Shown here: positions 11,950 through 23,479 of the stretch, in pieces
Numbering within the stretch: position 1 is the first letter of the stretch
Layout of the letters: every line of letters begins with the position of its first letter
Assembly: GCA_019009955.1 (NCBI GenBank)
Contig: CM032231.1
Coordinates: 36,570,001-36,634,000, forward strand
Direction of reading: 5' to 3'
DNA length: 64,000 bases
Source of the DNA: Riptortus pedestris
Taxonomy: Eukaryota; Arthropoda; Insecta; Hemiptera; Alydidae
Translations under genes and position numbers: made by a program
The notes under the pieces: generated by a model
Told to the model about the DNA's origin: nothing
The model's input: the letters and a program-made list of their open reading frames with translations, nothing else
The model's database searches: none

Positions 11950-12640
11950 GCATAGCTTAATGAGACGCTTGCTGAACTTTTCAGTGAAGTGACAACTGTA
12001 GTCTGAGTTCTTGTTTCAGTGGCCCTGGTAGAGTTTTTCCATTACTTTAATGTCCTGATGAAAACGCTCATCTTGCTCTTCACTAACAACTCCAAAATTC
12101 TCAGGGAGGTAATCTAGGTGGCTGTTTACAAAATGAACGTTCAGGCTCATCAAACACCCTGAATTTTTAAACTTGTATAACATATTAACTAAAATAGAAA
12201 CATATTTTGGGTAGTTTCATTTCCCAAGAACTCTTTAATGACTTGCTTCAATGATAGCCATAGTTCTTTCTCATTTAAGATTATCGTGGATTCCAAGGTT
12301 AACGTCCAACATCAATTTTCTAATGTCAAGTCCGACAAAGACACCTTCTTTTAGTTTAGCTTCTGAAATGTGAGGAAACTGTTGTCATAAATACATAAAC
12401 ATAATCCATCTTTAGTCAAAGCCTTTAGGAACTTTTACATTAGGCCTAAGTTTATACATAGAGGTGGTAGGAGCACGTTTTTCTAGATCTACAAGAGGTT
12501 TTTTGCGCAGACTGTCTTTCTCGCCAAGTTTTCAAGACTCTCTCACAGGCCGATTCCGCCAAATAGAATGAATCATCATTGTTTCAACAGTGCTACTAAC
12601 GTTCTCTACTTCCATTATACCTGTTTTTTCCCTATTTATT
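11950..12640 (-). pseudogene. Decayed transposon-borne gene with an ERFHQDI..MEKLYQG motif
   Basis: On the minus strand, short in-frame stretches joined across stops include ENVSSTVETMMIHSIWRN, PHISEAKLKEGVFVGLDI, KLMLDVN, VHFVNSHLDYLPENFGVV, SEEQDERFHQDIKVMEK and LYQGH. The motif order (HLDYLP.N.G..S.E..ERFHQDI..ME..YQG) belongs to an uncharacterised multi-copy protein family that I have seen described only as hypothetical, transposon-like proteins in invertebrates. The catalytic function is unknown to me. Several stops and frame changes make this copy dead. Its position between TIRs that are themselves flanked by a target duplication suggests the gene travels with the element. Confidence 0.5.
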
Positions 12641-12822
12641 TATACTATATAAAGGCTGTTCAGTAAAAATCGGTTAATTTAATAAATTTATTTATAAAAT
12701 GTGAAAAAATGGTGGGGGATACAGCTTCTTAAGTATCATATTTGGATTCAGCACCCTAAAAAATATAAGAATTAGGTATTTTCAGTGAAAAAAGTTTTTT
12801 TTAGTATTGGCCTGTGTAATAA

Positions 12823-14471
12823 ACAAAACGTTAATCAAAATTCAATGATGATTTTCATTAACAAGGCATTCTAACTATACCTTGATTTCTTTTAAAAATG
12901 AAAAATTACTTCTCTTCCACCGCAGTGTTTGTTGGAAGTGAAGAATATTTACTTGGAGAGAAAGAAAAAAAATTATTTCATTTGAAAGTAATAAACGATA
13001 TGTCCGTTCAAATACATCGGATCGAAAAATGCCATAAAGCATAATTTGATAGCTGTTTTCCTGATAAAAGAATGATTCTATATAAATGTTTTATTTCAGG
13101 AAATATTCATGAGTACAATACCTTCTTTACTTCATAAAAGAAAGAAAATATGTAAATTAATAATAAGGCACTACCGGTCGATAAAAGAAACCATTCTAGC
13201 TTTTGGTATTATCATTAGTCAGACATCTTATCCATTTGTGACTAATTCCTCAACGACTCTTTTCTCTAAGTTTATTCTTCATCTTTTTGAAGTCCATTTT
13301 ATGCCTCTAAGGCTAAACATTCTGTGAAAACCAGTAGTTAGTAATAAAGGAACCGTTAGTAATTTATTTTCATTTTCTTTCAATTATTTTCTTCTTTCTA
13401 CAGTTTCAGAGATAGGGGCTGTTAAAAATACATTTCGGATGACATTAGAGAATGTTTTCGAAACCTACTACCTGAACAACTAATTTCCCTGAACAAGAAA
13501 CCTTCTAATAAAATAGCACATAGGATATCACCCATGGCTTGAAACGACCAGTGTTTGTACGACAAGTATACATTTTTAAAGACCAGCTTATCTTAAAATA
13601 AAGAACAATGGCATAAGTCAAAATACAGTTGAAAACATCGAATAGAATTGTGCGTTCTCAAAGTTCCTATAGCGAGATTGGATGATTTTATTTTTAAAAA
13701 TTACTTAAACATTAGACATATTTTATATGCATTCGACAAAAATAAAAAATTTTAATTTGTAATAGAAAAGGAAATTCAATTACTGGAGAATAAATTTCCG
13801 GATGTAATCATATCAAACAAAAAGTATAGGGTACACTATTTATTGTCCAGAATGTTATTTACAACCAGTCTCCAACAAAACAATTTGTATTTATCCCAAC
13901 GAACATAATCATCAGCAGTCAAATGGATTTTGATGCATTTTACACTGAAAGTGTGCAGTAGATATTATTTCCTTACAGGCCAGCTGATAACTTTCCTTAT
14001 CACTTGACTGGCCATGGAGGGCCATGGCAAGAGGAAGTATTTTATCTAGGAGGAGACTATTAGTGTATACGGGGAAAATATTTTGCCCACCACTTTCTCT
14101 TTCAAATGATTAAGGTTCGTGCGCTTTCCATTGTGGACCCTCACATTTCACAACGGGTTATTTCGAATCAAATCAGCCAACTCAAAAATAATTTATGAAA
14201 TAAAGGTTTCAAAATGTCCGAAAATTTTGTAGATTAGTTCTTATGGTTAGTACAGATGTGATGCAAAGTTTCGACTTGTTTGGCATTTTAAGATAGTTAT
14301 TAATTTTCAAATCTTATAACTTTGTCTGAGTATTGAAATTGTTAAAGGGCATTTCAGAAACTATTGACATAAAAGGCCAATTGACTATTGACATTTCATT
14401 CTGCTTTCTATGCACTTTAATTTGATGTCAACGTATTAATATAAATATATCTTCTTCTAATACCAATACAG

Positions 14472-14524
<53 letters not shown>

Positions 14525-14590
14525 CGAAAAGATAAAAAACCAGGACTATTCAATTGTTATATACCGAGCTACAAATTCCAAAAGTAACCC
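12823..14590. other. AT-rich DNA with (AT)n at 14477-14522
   Basis: A 72-codon open frame at 13109-13327 has no recognisable features. I see no repeat apart from the microsatellite and a weak HINE-like segment near 13005-13075 (ATACATCGGATCGAAAAATG). Confidence 0.45.
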
Positions 14591-14639
14591 CATCAACAAA
14601 ACTATATCCAGTTTTAATATATCCAGCCCGGATAACTCC

Positions 14640-14998
14640 TGACGTTTAAGACAAACATAAAAAAGCTAAAGATCTGTTAGCCAAATATGAGTATCAAGCA
14701 ATTCACCAAACTTCAATCACGAAACAAAACTTTCTCATTCAAAGCTCACTTTTTGTAATCAGTTCATCCCTAATAGCCTGTCACATATACTTCTCTACTG
14801 TGAGAAGCTCATCGAAGACAGAAATAAATATCTACAAGCACTTTCCTCAGTAGTCAGTGATGTCCATAAAATCGAAGAAATACTTAGTATCGATAGCCTC
14901 GAAAAACTACACAAGATTTACTGCTTCATCACGTCAGCATGCAATACTCTGGAATCTATAAGTACTGATGGACCACACTCCAGTTATATGTTATATTA
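14640..14998 (+). pseudogene. LINE C-terminal remnant (cysteine-histidine motif)
   Basis: In one frame 14735-14998 reads LTFCNQFIPNSLSHILLYCE, then KLIEDRNKYLQALSSVV..., ending at TAA 14996-14998. The FC-N ... SHILLYC pattern is the C-terminal Cys/His motif of Jockey/CR1-type non-LTR retrotransposons. Upstream coding is broken. No RT or endonuclease domain is present. Confidence 0.55.
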
Positions 14999-14999
14999 A

Positions 15000-15225
15000 G
15001 AAGGAAAAGGGTTAACAGAATGCCTTTAGTTATTTTTTATGTACTGTACTTTACTATTTACACTATATTGCTTTTTTTTTCTCTCTTTTTTTTTATTGTC
15101 ATATTATTGTTGATCTCAAGAACTTGGATATAATTATTTATTTAAAAAGACAGAATTGTTATTTTTTTATTTAATTTGTTCAAGATGTAAATCTTTAAAA
15201 ATAAATATGTACTCTATTCTATTAA

Positions 15226-15226
<1 letters not shown>
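15000..15226. other. AT-rich DNA, probable LINE 3' flank
   Basis: T-rich tracts follow the LINE remnant. Nothing else is recognised. Confidence 0.35.
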
Positions 15227-15272
<46 letters not shown>

Positions 15273-15277
15273 CAATG

Positions 15278-15342
<65 letters not shown>

Positions 15343-15391
15343 TGTGTGTGTGTATGCAATGATATACATATATATATATATACATATATAT

Positions 15392-15463
<72 letters not shown>

Positions 15464-15466
15464 TTT
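15227..15466. repeat. Compound (AT)n/(GT)n/(AC)n microsatellite
   Basis: (TA)n, (TG)n, (TA)n, (TG)n, (TA)n, (CA)n and (TA)n blocks run continuously. The motif GTATGCAATGATATA occurs twice, at about 15268 and 15353. (TG)n on the left and (CA)n on the right are mutually complementary, so the array can fold into a long hairpin. The long Cys-Val, Tyr-Ile and Thr-His open frames here are microsatellite artefacts. Confidence 0.95.
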
Positions 15467-15469
15467 AGT

Positions 15470-16018
15470 GTGTGTGTTACTGTCATGTTTATTTCAGGAA
15501 TGTAAATGGAAATTATAATTTATATTTTTAAAATCTATTATTTCCCAAAAATTATCAAAAAAAAATTTCTTTTTTTTTTAAATTTCATGAGTATTATATT
15601 ATTTAGTTTTTAAATATATATTCTTCTTATACGAATGTGGTAAATATATCCTACATTTTAGAATGGTATGATCTTGGGATCATATTTATATCAAATACAA
15701 TATTATGTACAACGAGATTTCCTAAGATACCGTCTGGGACAAGGGGAAAGGTTGTATTACATATACAAAACCATTATATCTTCTTATAATATTATTGTGA
15801 AATTCATTACATTTATCCTGCTCATTCTAAATCCAATAAAGGGTAAACTGACGTATTTAAAACAAGGAATAATATATTGAACTTTAAATATAAAAATAAA
15901 GAAATGCATATATAATTGAATTTGAGATTTTGTATAAAAAAAGAATGTTTTTGATCATTTTGGGAAACAATGGTTTTAACATTGTGGTCATGTTTCGCAT
16001 TTAATTAAATCACTTAGG
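15470..16018. other. AT-rich intergenic DNA, nothing recognised
   Basis: A 70-codon frame at 15668-15880 has no recognisable similarity. Confidence 0.45.
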
Positions 16019-16656
16019 AAAAAGTCGGTCACGCAGGGACTGCGTAAACTAAGCAGATTTCCCACGTGAAGTACAGTAGAGAAATCTGCCCAATAACCAC
16101 TGTAGTAGTAAGGGATCTCTGAACCAATTCACGAGGAACTAATAGTTACGGAAACGGCCGCCAGAGCTCTAGGCGGAAAGTCCGGAACAGCCGAGTCCTG
16201 CCGACCACACAAACAATACAAATGCAAATATCTCGGTTAATATTCAAGATAGAGAAAAAATGTATAGAACAATATTTATAGTAAATTTAATTTTCAATAA
16301 GATTGGTTCTATAGAATGTTTCGATCCGACGCATAATAACAGAGATATTAAGAATTTTTGAAATTCTCCCCCTCTAAACCCCCCCCTCCCCCTGGTCTGA
16401 TTTCAGCCATTAACGAACTTGATCTTTCTTTTTCTATAAAACGATTATATATCAAGTTTGATAACGATAAGACAAAAATTGCGACCGCTAGAGTGGCAAC
16501 AGACAGACAAATATATATATATATATATACAGTTTTGAACGGACCTCATTTTCGTCATCTCCTGGGTAGGATCGATCGACATTTGAAGAAAAATTTTGAA
16601 AATCGCGTCATGAGTACAACCTCAATAGCTGATTTCCCTTAAGGAAAATCTGCTAA
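16019..16656 (-). mobile_element. HINE copy, full length
   Basis: The left end is AAAGTCGGTCACGCAGGGAC TGCGTAAACTAAGCAG, again with a stem-preserving loop change. The right end is TTCCCTTAAGGAAAATCTGCTAA. The microsatellite is short (about 16511-16529). The AAAACGGCCGCC...GGCGGAAAGTCC section near 16150-16185 is a subfamily feature shared with the copies at 42660 and 59270. Confidence 0.88.
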
Positions 16657-17671
16657 AAGAATACAATGGCGTAAGTTACAGCGTCCCATGTCAAATAGTG
16701 TATTTTCTGAAATAGAGCATATTAAACAATTTCATTACACAACCAAATTTATGCGATTTTAAAAATTAAATACTCGTTATTAAAAGGACAAAAAATCAGA
16801 AATTGAGTATTTTTCTTTGAGTTTTGACTGAAAGAACAAATACACCAAAAACTATTAAACGATGAGGTCAGCATTGGTTGGTTTTATATAGAATGGCCCT
16901 GGAGTAAAGTTTGTAATGAAATGCTGACGAAAAACCAGCATAAAATCAAAGTAAGTATATTAAAATTTAAGTCACATGAACATAAGAGAGTTTCGAATCC
17001 ACCTCATCCACATAAGATATAAGACGAAAAGTTTAGTAATTATCAGCAATTCGGATCAATATTTTTAAGAATTTTAGGGATAATACAATAGAATAACTTT
17101 GTTTTTTGTATGAATCAAGACAAATCGTATTCAGCAATAGCCAAAAAACTCTAAAACAAAAATATTTCTGTTTTATTACTTTCCTTTTTCATAGAAAGAA
17201 TACAAACATAGTAAAATATTTGAGTGCAGTATTTTCATTTAATGACATATTGAGAAGAAGGGTGGTGTAATAACGTTCAAGACGTCTATTACAAAAGAAA
17301 ATTATGGAGTAGAACTATGTTGGCGTGTTCTGAAGGAGAGAGAAAATAGCCAGTGGAAACCTTGTTAATTACTGAACGTGGTTAGTACGTCACAAGGTTA
17401 GCAAGGATTATGATTTCACTCTGAAGAATCTCAGGTAAATCTGTATAAATAAAATTATAAGGTTAGTCTGAAATTTAAAATCGGTGGGAAAAAAAATTAT
17501 TTTTACGTTCCACGTTAATTAAAATAGCTTCAAAATTGAAGATCCTGTATTTGTTACTGAATTAAAGTTAACCAGGAGGATTTTTATTATTTCTATACAC
17601 GTCAGAAACAATAATTTACAAGGTTCAATGTGAAATCATTTATATTCCAAGCCACCCTGAGAAGTGAAGTA
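16657..17671. other. AT-rich intergenic DNA, nothing recognised
   Basis: No open frame, repeat or RNA candidate could be supported. Confidence 0.45.
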
Positions 17672-17692
17672 ACCTAAAAATTAGGTCCGTTC

Positions 17693-17775
<83 letters not shown>
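17672..17775 (+). mobile_element. HINE internal fragment with (AT)n and (GA)n
   Basis: TTAGGTCCGTTCAAAATTAT followed by (AT)n is the 5' block-microsatellite junction of HINE. The array then turns into (GA)n at 17747-17775. Nothing of the body follows. Confidence 0.6.
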
Positions 17776-17779
<4 letters not shown>

Positions 17780-18880
17780 GGGGGAGAGAGGGAGAGGGAG
17801 ACGGGGAATCATAGTTGGGGTGAACAAGCAGAACATTTAATACGGAGATACATTGATTAACTGATGATGGGAATTATGAATGAATCTCAAAGGAATGATG
17901 AGGGCCAGCATTTGACATCTCCTCTATGAATGCGATGAGGTGATAAGAGATAACGCTGGTTAAAACCCTCCAAGAAGTTCCCTTCCTCAATGGAACAGCT
18001 GACGTTTAAGAGCCGAGATACTCTGTTCGTTGGCTCAATCCCTCCTAGTCCCACGGCCAACCAGTCGTCCTCCAAGTAATTTGCCTTTCAAGGTAATTTT
18101 TAATGATTTCTCTATTCCCACTCGTTTTTTTTTTATTCGGCATTTATCGTAAATAGTATGCTTTTTATTTTGTTTTGTATTTTAATAATTATACTTTTAT
18201 TTGCGTATGCAAGAATATAATTTTTTTTTAATCATTTGACTGAATTATAATAAGACACCTAACAGACCATTAGTTAGTTTGCGTTTCCAAAATAAGATAT
18301 TGTAGAATGTGACGGGCTAGAAGACAAAAAACTGACAAAAAATATATAAAACCCTAACGCCAGCTACATTCAAAGTTCATTTGGGAGGAAGGCACAACAA
18401 GGGTTCCAAAATCTCAACATAAGCATTTTCAACAGTTGAACAACATGGTCAGGCATACAACTTATACTTTGGCAATCGATGCAAAAATTATAAGGAATTT
18501 ATTTAAGCCATCAAATTTATAAATTTCAATCGCTTCTTTTAGTACCAACTAAAACAACCCAATAAAAATAAGAAGAAGAATGCACAACATAGAAATCTTC
18601 CATTAAACTCTGTTATGTAAAACAAAGAAACGCATGCTGAATCGTTACAGTGCCATGAGAATTGTCTCTGAGCTCATTGTAATACATCTACTAAAGTCGG
18701 GACGCAATGTCAATAACCCCAGTCATGAAACTCAGCAATAATCAGCATCTTAGGTCTTGCTAAGTGCACTTAAATATTACAGATTTATTCCCATCAAGAT
18801 TTAAAAATTTATTAATATTTTTTTTTTAATTATTATTTATTTGGTGTGTCATAAAAACATGGGCGTTGACAGGGGTCTGG
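17776..18880. other. Intergenic DNA, nothing recognised
   Basis: A slightly GC-richer stretch at about 17890-18080 contains an open frame on the minus strand without any recognisable domain. Confidence 0.4.
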
Positions 18881-18887
18881 CCATTTT

Positions 18888-19052
18888 ATGTTAGTATCGT
18901 TAGGTATTCTACTTAAAAGAAGTAATAAACTAATTAAACCTCAAACACTACTTGCTAATAAAAATAATATAATAGTAAAAACCAGAAATAATTTAGTTTG
19001 TAGAGATATTAAGCGGGAACTTAACTCAAAATACAATCCCTTTTATAGACTA
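18888..19052 (+). pseudogene. Possible LINE coding fragment, cut by a Helitron
   Basis: An open frame reads RNNLVCRDIKRELNSKYNPF and then runs straight into the Helitron 3' end at 19053. Similarity to a retroelement is weak. The assignment rests mainly on the matching LINE C-terminus on the far side of the Helitron. Confidence 0.35.
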
Positions 19053-19300
19053 CTAGCTAAGGTACCCGGCTTCGCACGGGAATTCATTTGAGGTTGAATG
19101 AAGACGGTACTTTTTTGGCAAGGCTTTACTTTCCACAATATTTTGATATTTCCCCGTCCCAGTGTTTAGAATTTATACCCGTCGTAGCTGTGGATTTGTT
19201 AATAATATTATTTGTTATTTAAGACTTCACTGCCCTCAATATTTTTATATTTCCCGTCTCCTGAGCATGTAGTTTTTTTTAATAACGTAATGGACCATAT
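19053..19300 (-). mobile_element. Helitron 3' portion
   Basis: Read on the minus strand it ends AATTCCCGTGCGAAGCCGGG TACCTTAGCTAG|T. This is a GC-rich hairpin about 10 nt before a CTAG terminus next to T, the Helitron 3' signature. The adjacent sequence (CTCAAATGAATTC and the CAAGGCTTTACTTTCCACAATATTTTGATATTTCCCCGTC region) matches the Helitrons at 48408 and 62575. The 5' terminus is not identifiable, so the right boundary is approximate. Confidence 0.75.
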
Positions 19301-19572
19301 AATTTATAATCGTAAAAAGTACTCTATCTTCCAAACGATGTATGAATAAATGTTCCTTTCCCTTCATGCGGTACAATGCCCAAAGGTGACAGCTGTTTTA
19401 GGTACGTCATAGCTGCTATTAAAATACTCTTTCATAAGTCTCGATTGTAAACTGTGTATTCATATTAGTTTTCAGTTATGTATATCATAATACATTAACG
19501 GAACAGAGTTAATAAATACCAGAAATACCTGGGTGCACCTCCCCAGCGTTCATCCTTGTAAATTATTTATTT

Positions 19573-19830
19573 ATGATAATTAATAAATATCATCCGGAGC
19601 CAGCCAATTACCTTCAATTTAACGTCAGCATAGAAAAGTTAAGAACTATAAGCCAACTGAGAGTCTTTAATAGCGAATACATTAAAATATCCCATACAGG
19701 TAAAGCCCATGTCATAAAATCAGACGAAATATGTAAGTGGTGTAAAAAATACATTTATAATAACCTGAAGCATGTAATGCTACATTGTCCTGCACTTGTA
19801 AATCACAGAAGATTTACAAATTTATAATAA
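19573..19830 (+). pseudogene. LINE C-terminal fragment (CxxC...HxxxxC)
   Basis: The frame reads NYLQFNVSIEKLRTISQLRV ... DEICKWCKKYIYNNLKHVML followed by HCPALVNHR. The CKWC...LKHVMLHC pattern and the preceding SQLRVFNSEYIK segment match the C-terminal region of CR1/Jockey-like LINE polyproteins. It is truncated upstream by the Helitron-containing region and probably belongs with the fragment at 18888-19052. Confidence 0.6.
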
Positions 19831-20384
19831 GGTAACAGTTTCAAATGCTATTATTTTACATTTGCTAAGAAGATATTATAAATAAAAATTGTGCCTTGAA
19901 TTTGGTTTAAATTCGCAATTATCCATTTTGCTGGTACAATAATGTAAAATAAGATTAAGAAATGAATAAAAAATATATTATGCTGTAATATTTACTGTTT
20001 GATATCCAGAATGTCGTTTATAACGCGATTATGGTTTTAAGTATTTAATTAATACTTTTCGAACTTCTTGAACCAAAACGAATCATCCTTCATTATGGTG
20101 CACATCAAAACTCCAAAAGTCAAAAGACATGTTTCAATCCATTGCTGGAAGAACTTATTTTTCAATGTCTATGATATTTAGAATATTAAAATACTATAAT
20201 ATTCCTTGTAATTCTTTGAATGATCTGAGGTTTGATGAGTTTATTCTAAAATGACTCTCTTCAGATGATGTATAATGTAAGTGCAAGCGGGTTAAAATTT
20301 GGAAAAAATGTTTCGCTTCTTTAATGAATAAAATAAAATAGGCTGGAAAGGATTGTATGAGTTAAAACTCCAGTGAAATATATA
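19831..20384. other. AT-rich DNA, probable LINE 3' UTR then unrecognised
   Basis: Nothing beyond AT-rich sequence could be supported. Confidence 0.4.
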
Positions 20385-20415
20385 TACACACACACCTTTG
20401 GATATTTTACTATTG

Positions 20416-20465
<50 letters not shown>

Positions 20466-20498
20466 CACACACACACACCTTTGGATAATTTACTATTG

Positions 20499-20548
<50 letters not shown>

Positions 20549-20682
20549 CACACACACACACACATTTACACACATAAATATATCTATATACACCCACACA
20601 TTTGGATCAATTACTATTGTGTATATATATATATATATATATATACATACATATACACACACACACATTTGGATCATTTACT

Positions 20683-20777
<95 letters not shown>

Positions 20778-20795
20778 TTGGATCATTTACTATTG

Positions 20796-20827
<32 letters not shown>

Positions 20828-20877
20828 CACACACACACACACACATTTGGATCATTTACTATTGTATATATATATAT

Positions 20878-20917
<40 letters not shown>

Positions 20918-20935
20918 TTGGATCATTTACTATTG

Positions 20936-20989
<54 letters not shown>
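20385..20989. repeat. Minisatellite with 7 units, each carrying variable (TA)n(CA)n
   Basis: The core TTTGGATCATTTACTATTGT recurs at about 20397, 20480, 20601, 20668, 20777, 20846 and 20917 with few changes. Between cores lie (TA)n followed by (CA)n of changing length, so the unit length varies from about 67 to 121 bp. The long Tyr-Ile/Thr-His open frames across it on both strands are artefacts. Confidence 0.95.
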
Positions 20990-20992
<3 letters not shown>

Positions 20993-21109
20993 CCTCAAAG
21001 AGAATACCTATCATTAGTAAGCATTTTTAACACAGTGAAAATAAAGTTAATGATGTTTTCTGTTTCTCATCAAAAGTTTGCGAAAGTTAACAGTATAAAA
21101 GAAAGAATT

Positions 21110-21513
21110 TTCTTATTTTTATGTGGCGCTTAAACAACCATAATCGGCACATTATTTATTATATGCAATTATACTTATTATTACTATTCTGTTTTTCATA
21201 AATCTTAGAGAAGAATTATGTTAATTTGATATACCAGAAAACGGATCTTTATTTAGAAAAAATATTTAATGTGCATTCGCATTAAATTATGATTTATTGA
21301 ATTAAGTATGATAATTATTTAGATTAATATATATTTTGTATTAAGTACTAATGCATATGCTGTTAATTTGTAATTTAGAAAATATTATTATTTTTATTTA
21401 CACATTTTTTAATACGTTATAATATATTAATAACCATACTAATAGTAATTGGCCAGACTCTTGGCAAGATGTTTGTAAACATAAGCCAATAAAATATCTA
21501 TCTATCTATTATC
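21110..21513 (+). repeat. LINE 3' tail
   Basis: AT-rich sequence ends in GGCCAGACTCTTGGCAAGAT GTTTGTAAACATAAGCCAATAAAATATC followed by (ATCT)n at 21497-21511. A polyadenylation-like AATAAA next to a short tandem tail is typical for CR1/Jockey-type LINE 3' ends. No coding part is attached. Confidence 0.5.
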
Positions 21514-22600
21514 TACTTTTTACCAGAAGAGAAAATATATCAATCCCTCATTCATAATAATAAACAAGTTATTACCTACTTTTTATTTAGTACATACTTT
21601 TTGTTCTGTCTCGAATATTAACGGATTGATTTGGGTTTTTAGATTCTCGCTCAACTCACCTGATATTCACGTAATACTATTATAGCACAGAGCATATTAC
21701 ATCCAGCTGGAATTTCAAGTCTCATTTACATCAAGGCTTTACAATGTGCAACCACTGATTTCAAAGTGATAAGTGATAGTCATATGTCAATTCATGGGAT
21801 ATAAGATAACTCCAATTCAACTTGCGCCTAGCCTTTATATGCCACTAAAGAATGAATTTATAAAATCACAGAATTGGAATCGGCTTACTCAACGCAGCTC
21901 TCGCGTCTTGGAGATATCTATCGCACAACCCCCCCCCCACCGCTCAAGCGGGTGTTTTGCTGGAATAATTACCAAATGTGGCTTATTAGAGGTTGAATCA
22001 CTGGCTGAAACGGCGACAGAAAGTCGAAGATCAGAGTGCAAGTAAGAGATAAGATAAGAGGTAAGATAGGAGTGAGTGGTTACAAAGAAATACCAAGTAG
22101 AGTAATACTAATAACAACTACCTCCTCCTTGTGGAAAGCCACAAATGCAAAAGAAAAACAAGCACTTCAAAAATGGATAGCCCCTGAAGAGCTGGCAAGG
22201 AAGCCACGAAACACGTAAGGCAGTCTCAATAAAGTTTGCACCGGAAAAAATGTTTTTTATTGGAGACTCTTGCCACAAAATATGAAGAATATATAAATAA
22301 TATTGGATCCAGAATAAGAAGAATAAGTAGAGAAGATAAACTATCAAAAATCGATTTTGGAATTTCACTATACGAAGAGTTTAGTTTCTAGGTTATCCTC
22401 AAGTATTTCTCTGAACCCCGGACAGTAGGTCAGCTCCAGGCAAAGAGATGTCCTTACAAACGGTCCAAGGGTCTTCAAAAATGTGAATTAAAACATGATA
22501 AAACAACATTTTGAATACTTTCATTCGGACCAATTTTTGTTTTAAACCATCCGATGCCATAAAAGAAAAATATATACCAAGAGAGCCTAACACCGCCTCA
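21514..22600. other. Mixed intergenic DNA, somewhat GC-richer, unidentified
   Basis: Open frames at 21773-22045 and 22036-22218 lack ATG starts and recognisable domains. The section may be decayed upstream LINE sequence belonging to the tail at 22620-22990. Confidence 0.35.
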
Positions 22601-22619
22601 CAGAGGATGGCTTGATGAA

Positions 22620-22990
22620 AAAAGCGGAAAGCCTCTTAGCAGTGGGTTAGAAGAAGTTCTGCGAGTATTTGGGGAAGTAGTAGTAGAGCATCTGAAGCAA
22701 CGTCAACTGATGGAGTTGTATGGCGAGCCAGATAAGGTCTCTGTAAAAAGGGCAGGTCGCATTGGGAAGAATACGTGAAGAGGATGGACCCTGAGAGACT
22801 GCCAAAGAAAACGCTTTATGATGCACCAAGTAGGACGGGGTAGAGGCTTTGGCAGAGGTAGCTGGATGAGCTCACAGATGAAAAGTGGAGATCCGGAATA
22901 GTAGGGTCCATGTCTGCGGACCGCACTGAATAACGTAGGCTAGTGGTATAGGCCCAGGTCCTGCAGCGACTGTAGTGCCTAGAAATTAAG
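22620..22990 (+). pseudogene. Probable LINE C-terminal tail (RTE-like), degenerate
   Basis: Across stops it reads EEYVKRMDPERLPKKTLYDA, LDELTDEKWRSGIVGSMSAD, RRLVV.AQVLQRL and CLEIK. This resembles the C-terminal tail of RTE-like LINE proteins often annotated as craniofacial development protein 2-like (…R.RP.KRW.DEL..D…W…AQ…). Stops and frame changes are frequent. The assignment is by resemblance only. Confidence 0.35.
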
Positions 22991-23257
22991 CCAGGACACC
23001 TTCATGCCAAAGGCAAGGTTTTGCTCAAGTTGGTCAAAGGATGTATCTAGTAGGATGGCAATTGGCAAGAATCAATCTGGAGCTTCTAAAATGGGATATT
23101 CTTGTAAATCGACATCGTTGTTCCTGTTAGGAACAACCTCATGGTGCTCCCACAATATAGCCGTCGTGTGTGCGTGGGGAGGAGGTTTTTTGCAACTTTA
23201 AATTTTTCACCATCCTACCCATATGCATAAGTTCAAAATCACTTGAATAATGTAAAC

Positions 23258-23471
23258 CATGAGTGAGCATCCTTTTTAATCAACGGAACAATTTAAATTT
23301 TTTTAAATTTTTGGTGGGCCGCACAGAAAAAAATATTTCCATATATTTTATAACACTATATTCAGCGGAGAAGCCGATAAAATAAATTCAATTCCAGAAA
23401 AGCTTGGCAGGCCATATAAATATGTTTAAAGGGCCGCATACGGCCCGCGGGCCGCACGTTGCTCATTCCTG
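23258..23471. mobile_element. hAT-family MITE with perfect 8-bp TSD
   Basis: ATGTAAAC is present exactly on both sides (23250-23257 and 23472-23479). The left end is CATGAGTGAGCATCC. The right end reverse-complements to CAGGAATGAGCAACGTGCGG. Subterminal sequences contain GGTGGGCCGCACAG and GGGCCGCATACGGCCCGCGG, the GGGCCGC-rich subterminal motif characteristic of many hAT MITEs. There is no coding capacity at 214 bp. Confidence 0.85.
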
Positions 23472-23479
23472 ATGTAAAC

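Larger units (their letters stand above)
11080..12816 (-). mobile_element. Unusual TIR element with 6-bp target duplication, HINE nested inside
   Basis: The left end is CACAGGCCAACAAAAAAAAT. The right end reverse-complements to CACAGGCCAATACTAAAAAA. This gives a perfect 10-bp terminal inverted repeat that continues with matching A-rich and AAACTTTTTT tracts. TAATAA occurs exactly outside both ends (11074-11079 and 12817-12822), consistent with a 6-bp target site duplication. The interior carries the decayed gene described next and a younger HINE at 11371-11935. Excluding the HINE, the element is about 1.17 kb. I cannot place it in a superfamily by its ends. A 6-bp TSD excludes Tc1/mariner (TA), piggyBac (TTAA) and hAT (8 bp). 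Confidence 0.6.

Noticed and set aside
15167..15486. Several long open frames of Cys-Val, Tyr-Ile and Thr-His repeats
   Set aside because: They are translations of dinucleotide microsatellites in every frame. The same holds at 20292-21030, 26174-26459 and 55635-55766.
16980..17000. TTTCGAATCCA as a tRNA B box
   Set aside because: No A box or cloverleaf can be drawn around it. I found no convincing tRNA or rRNA in the window.
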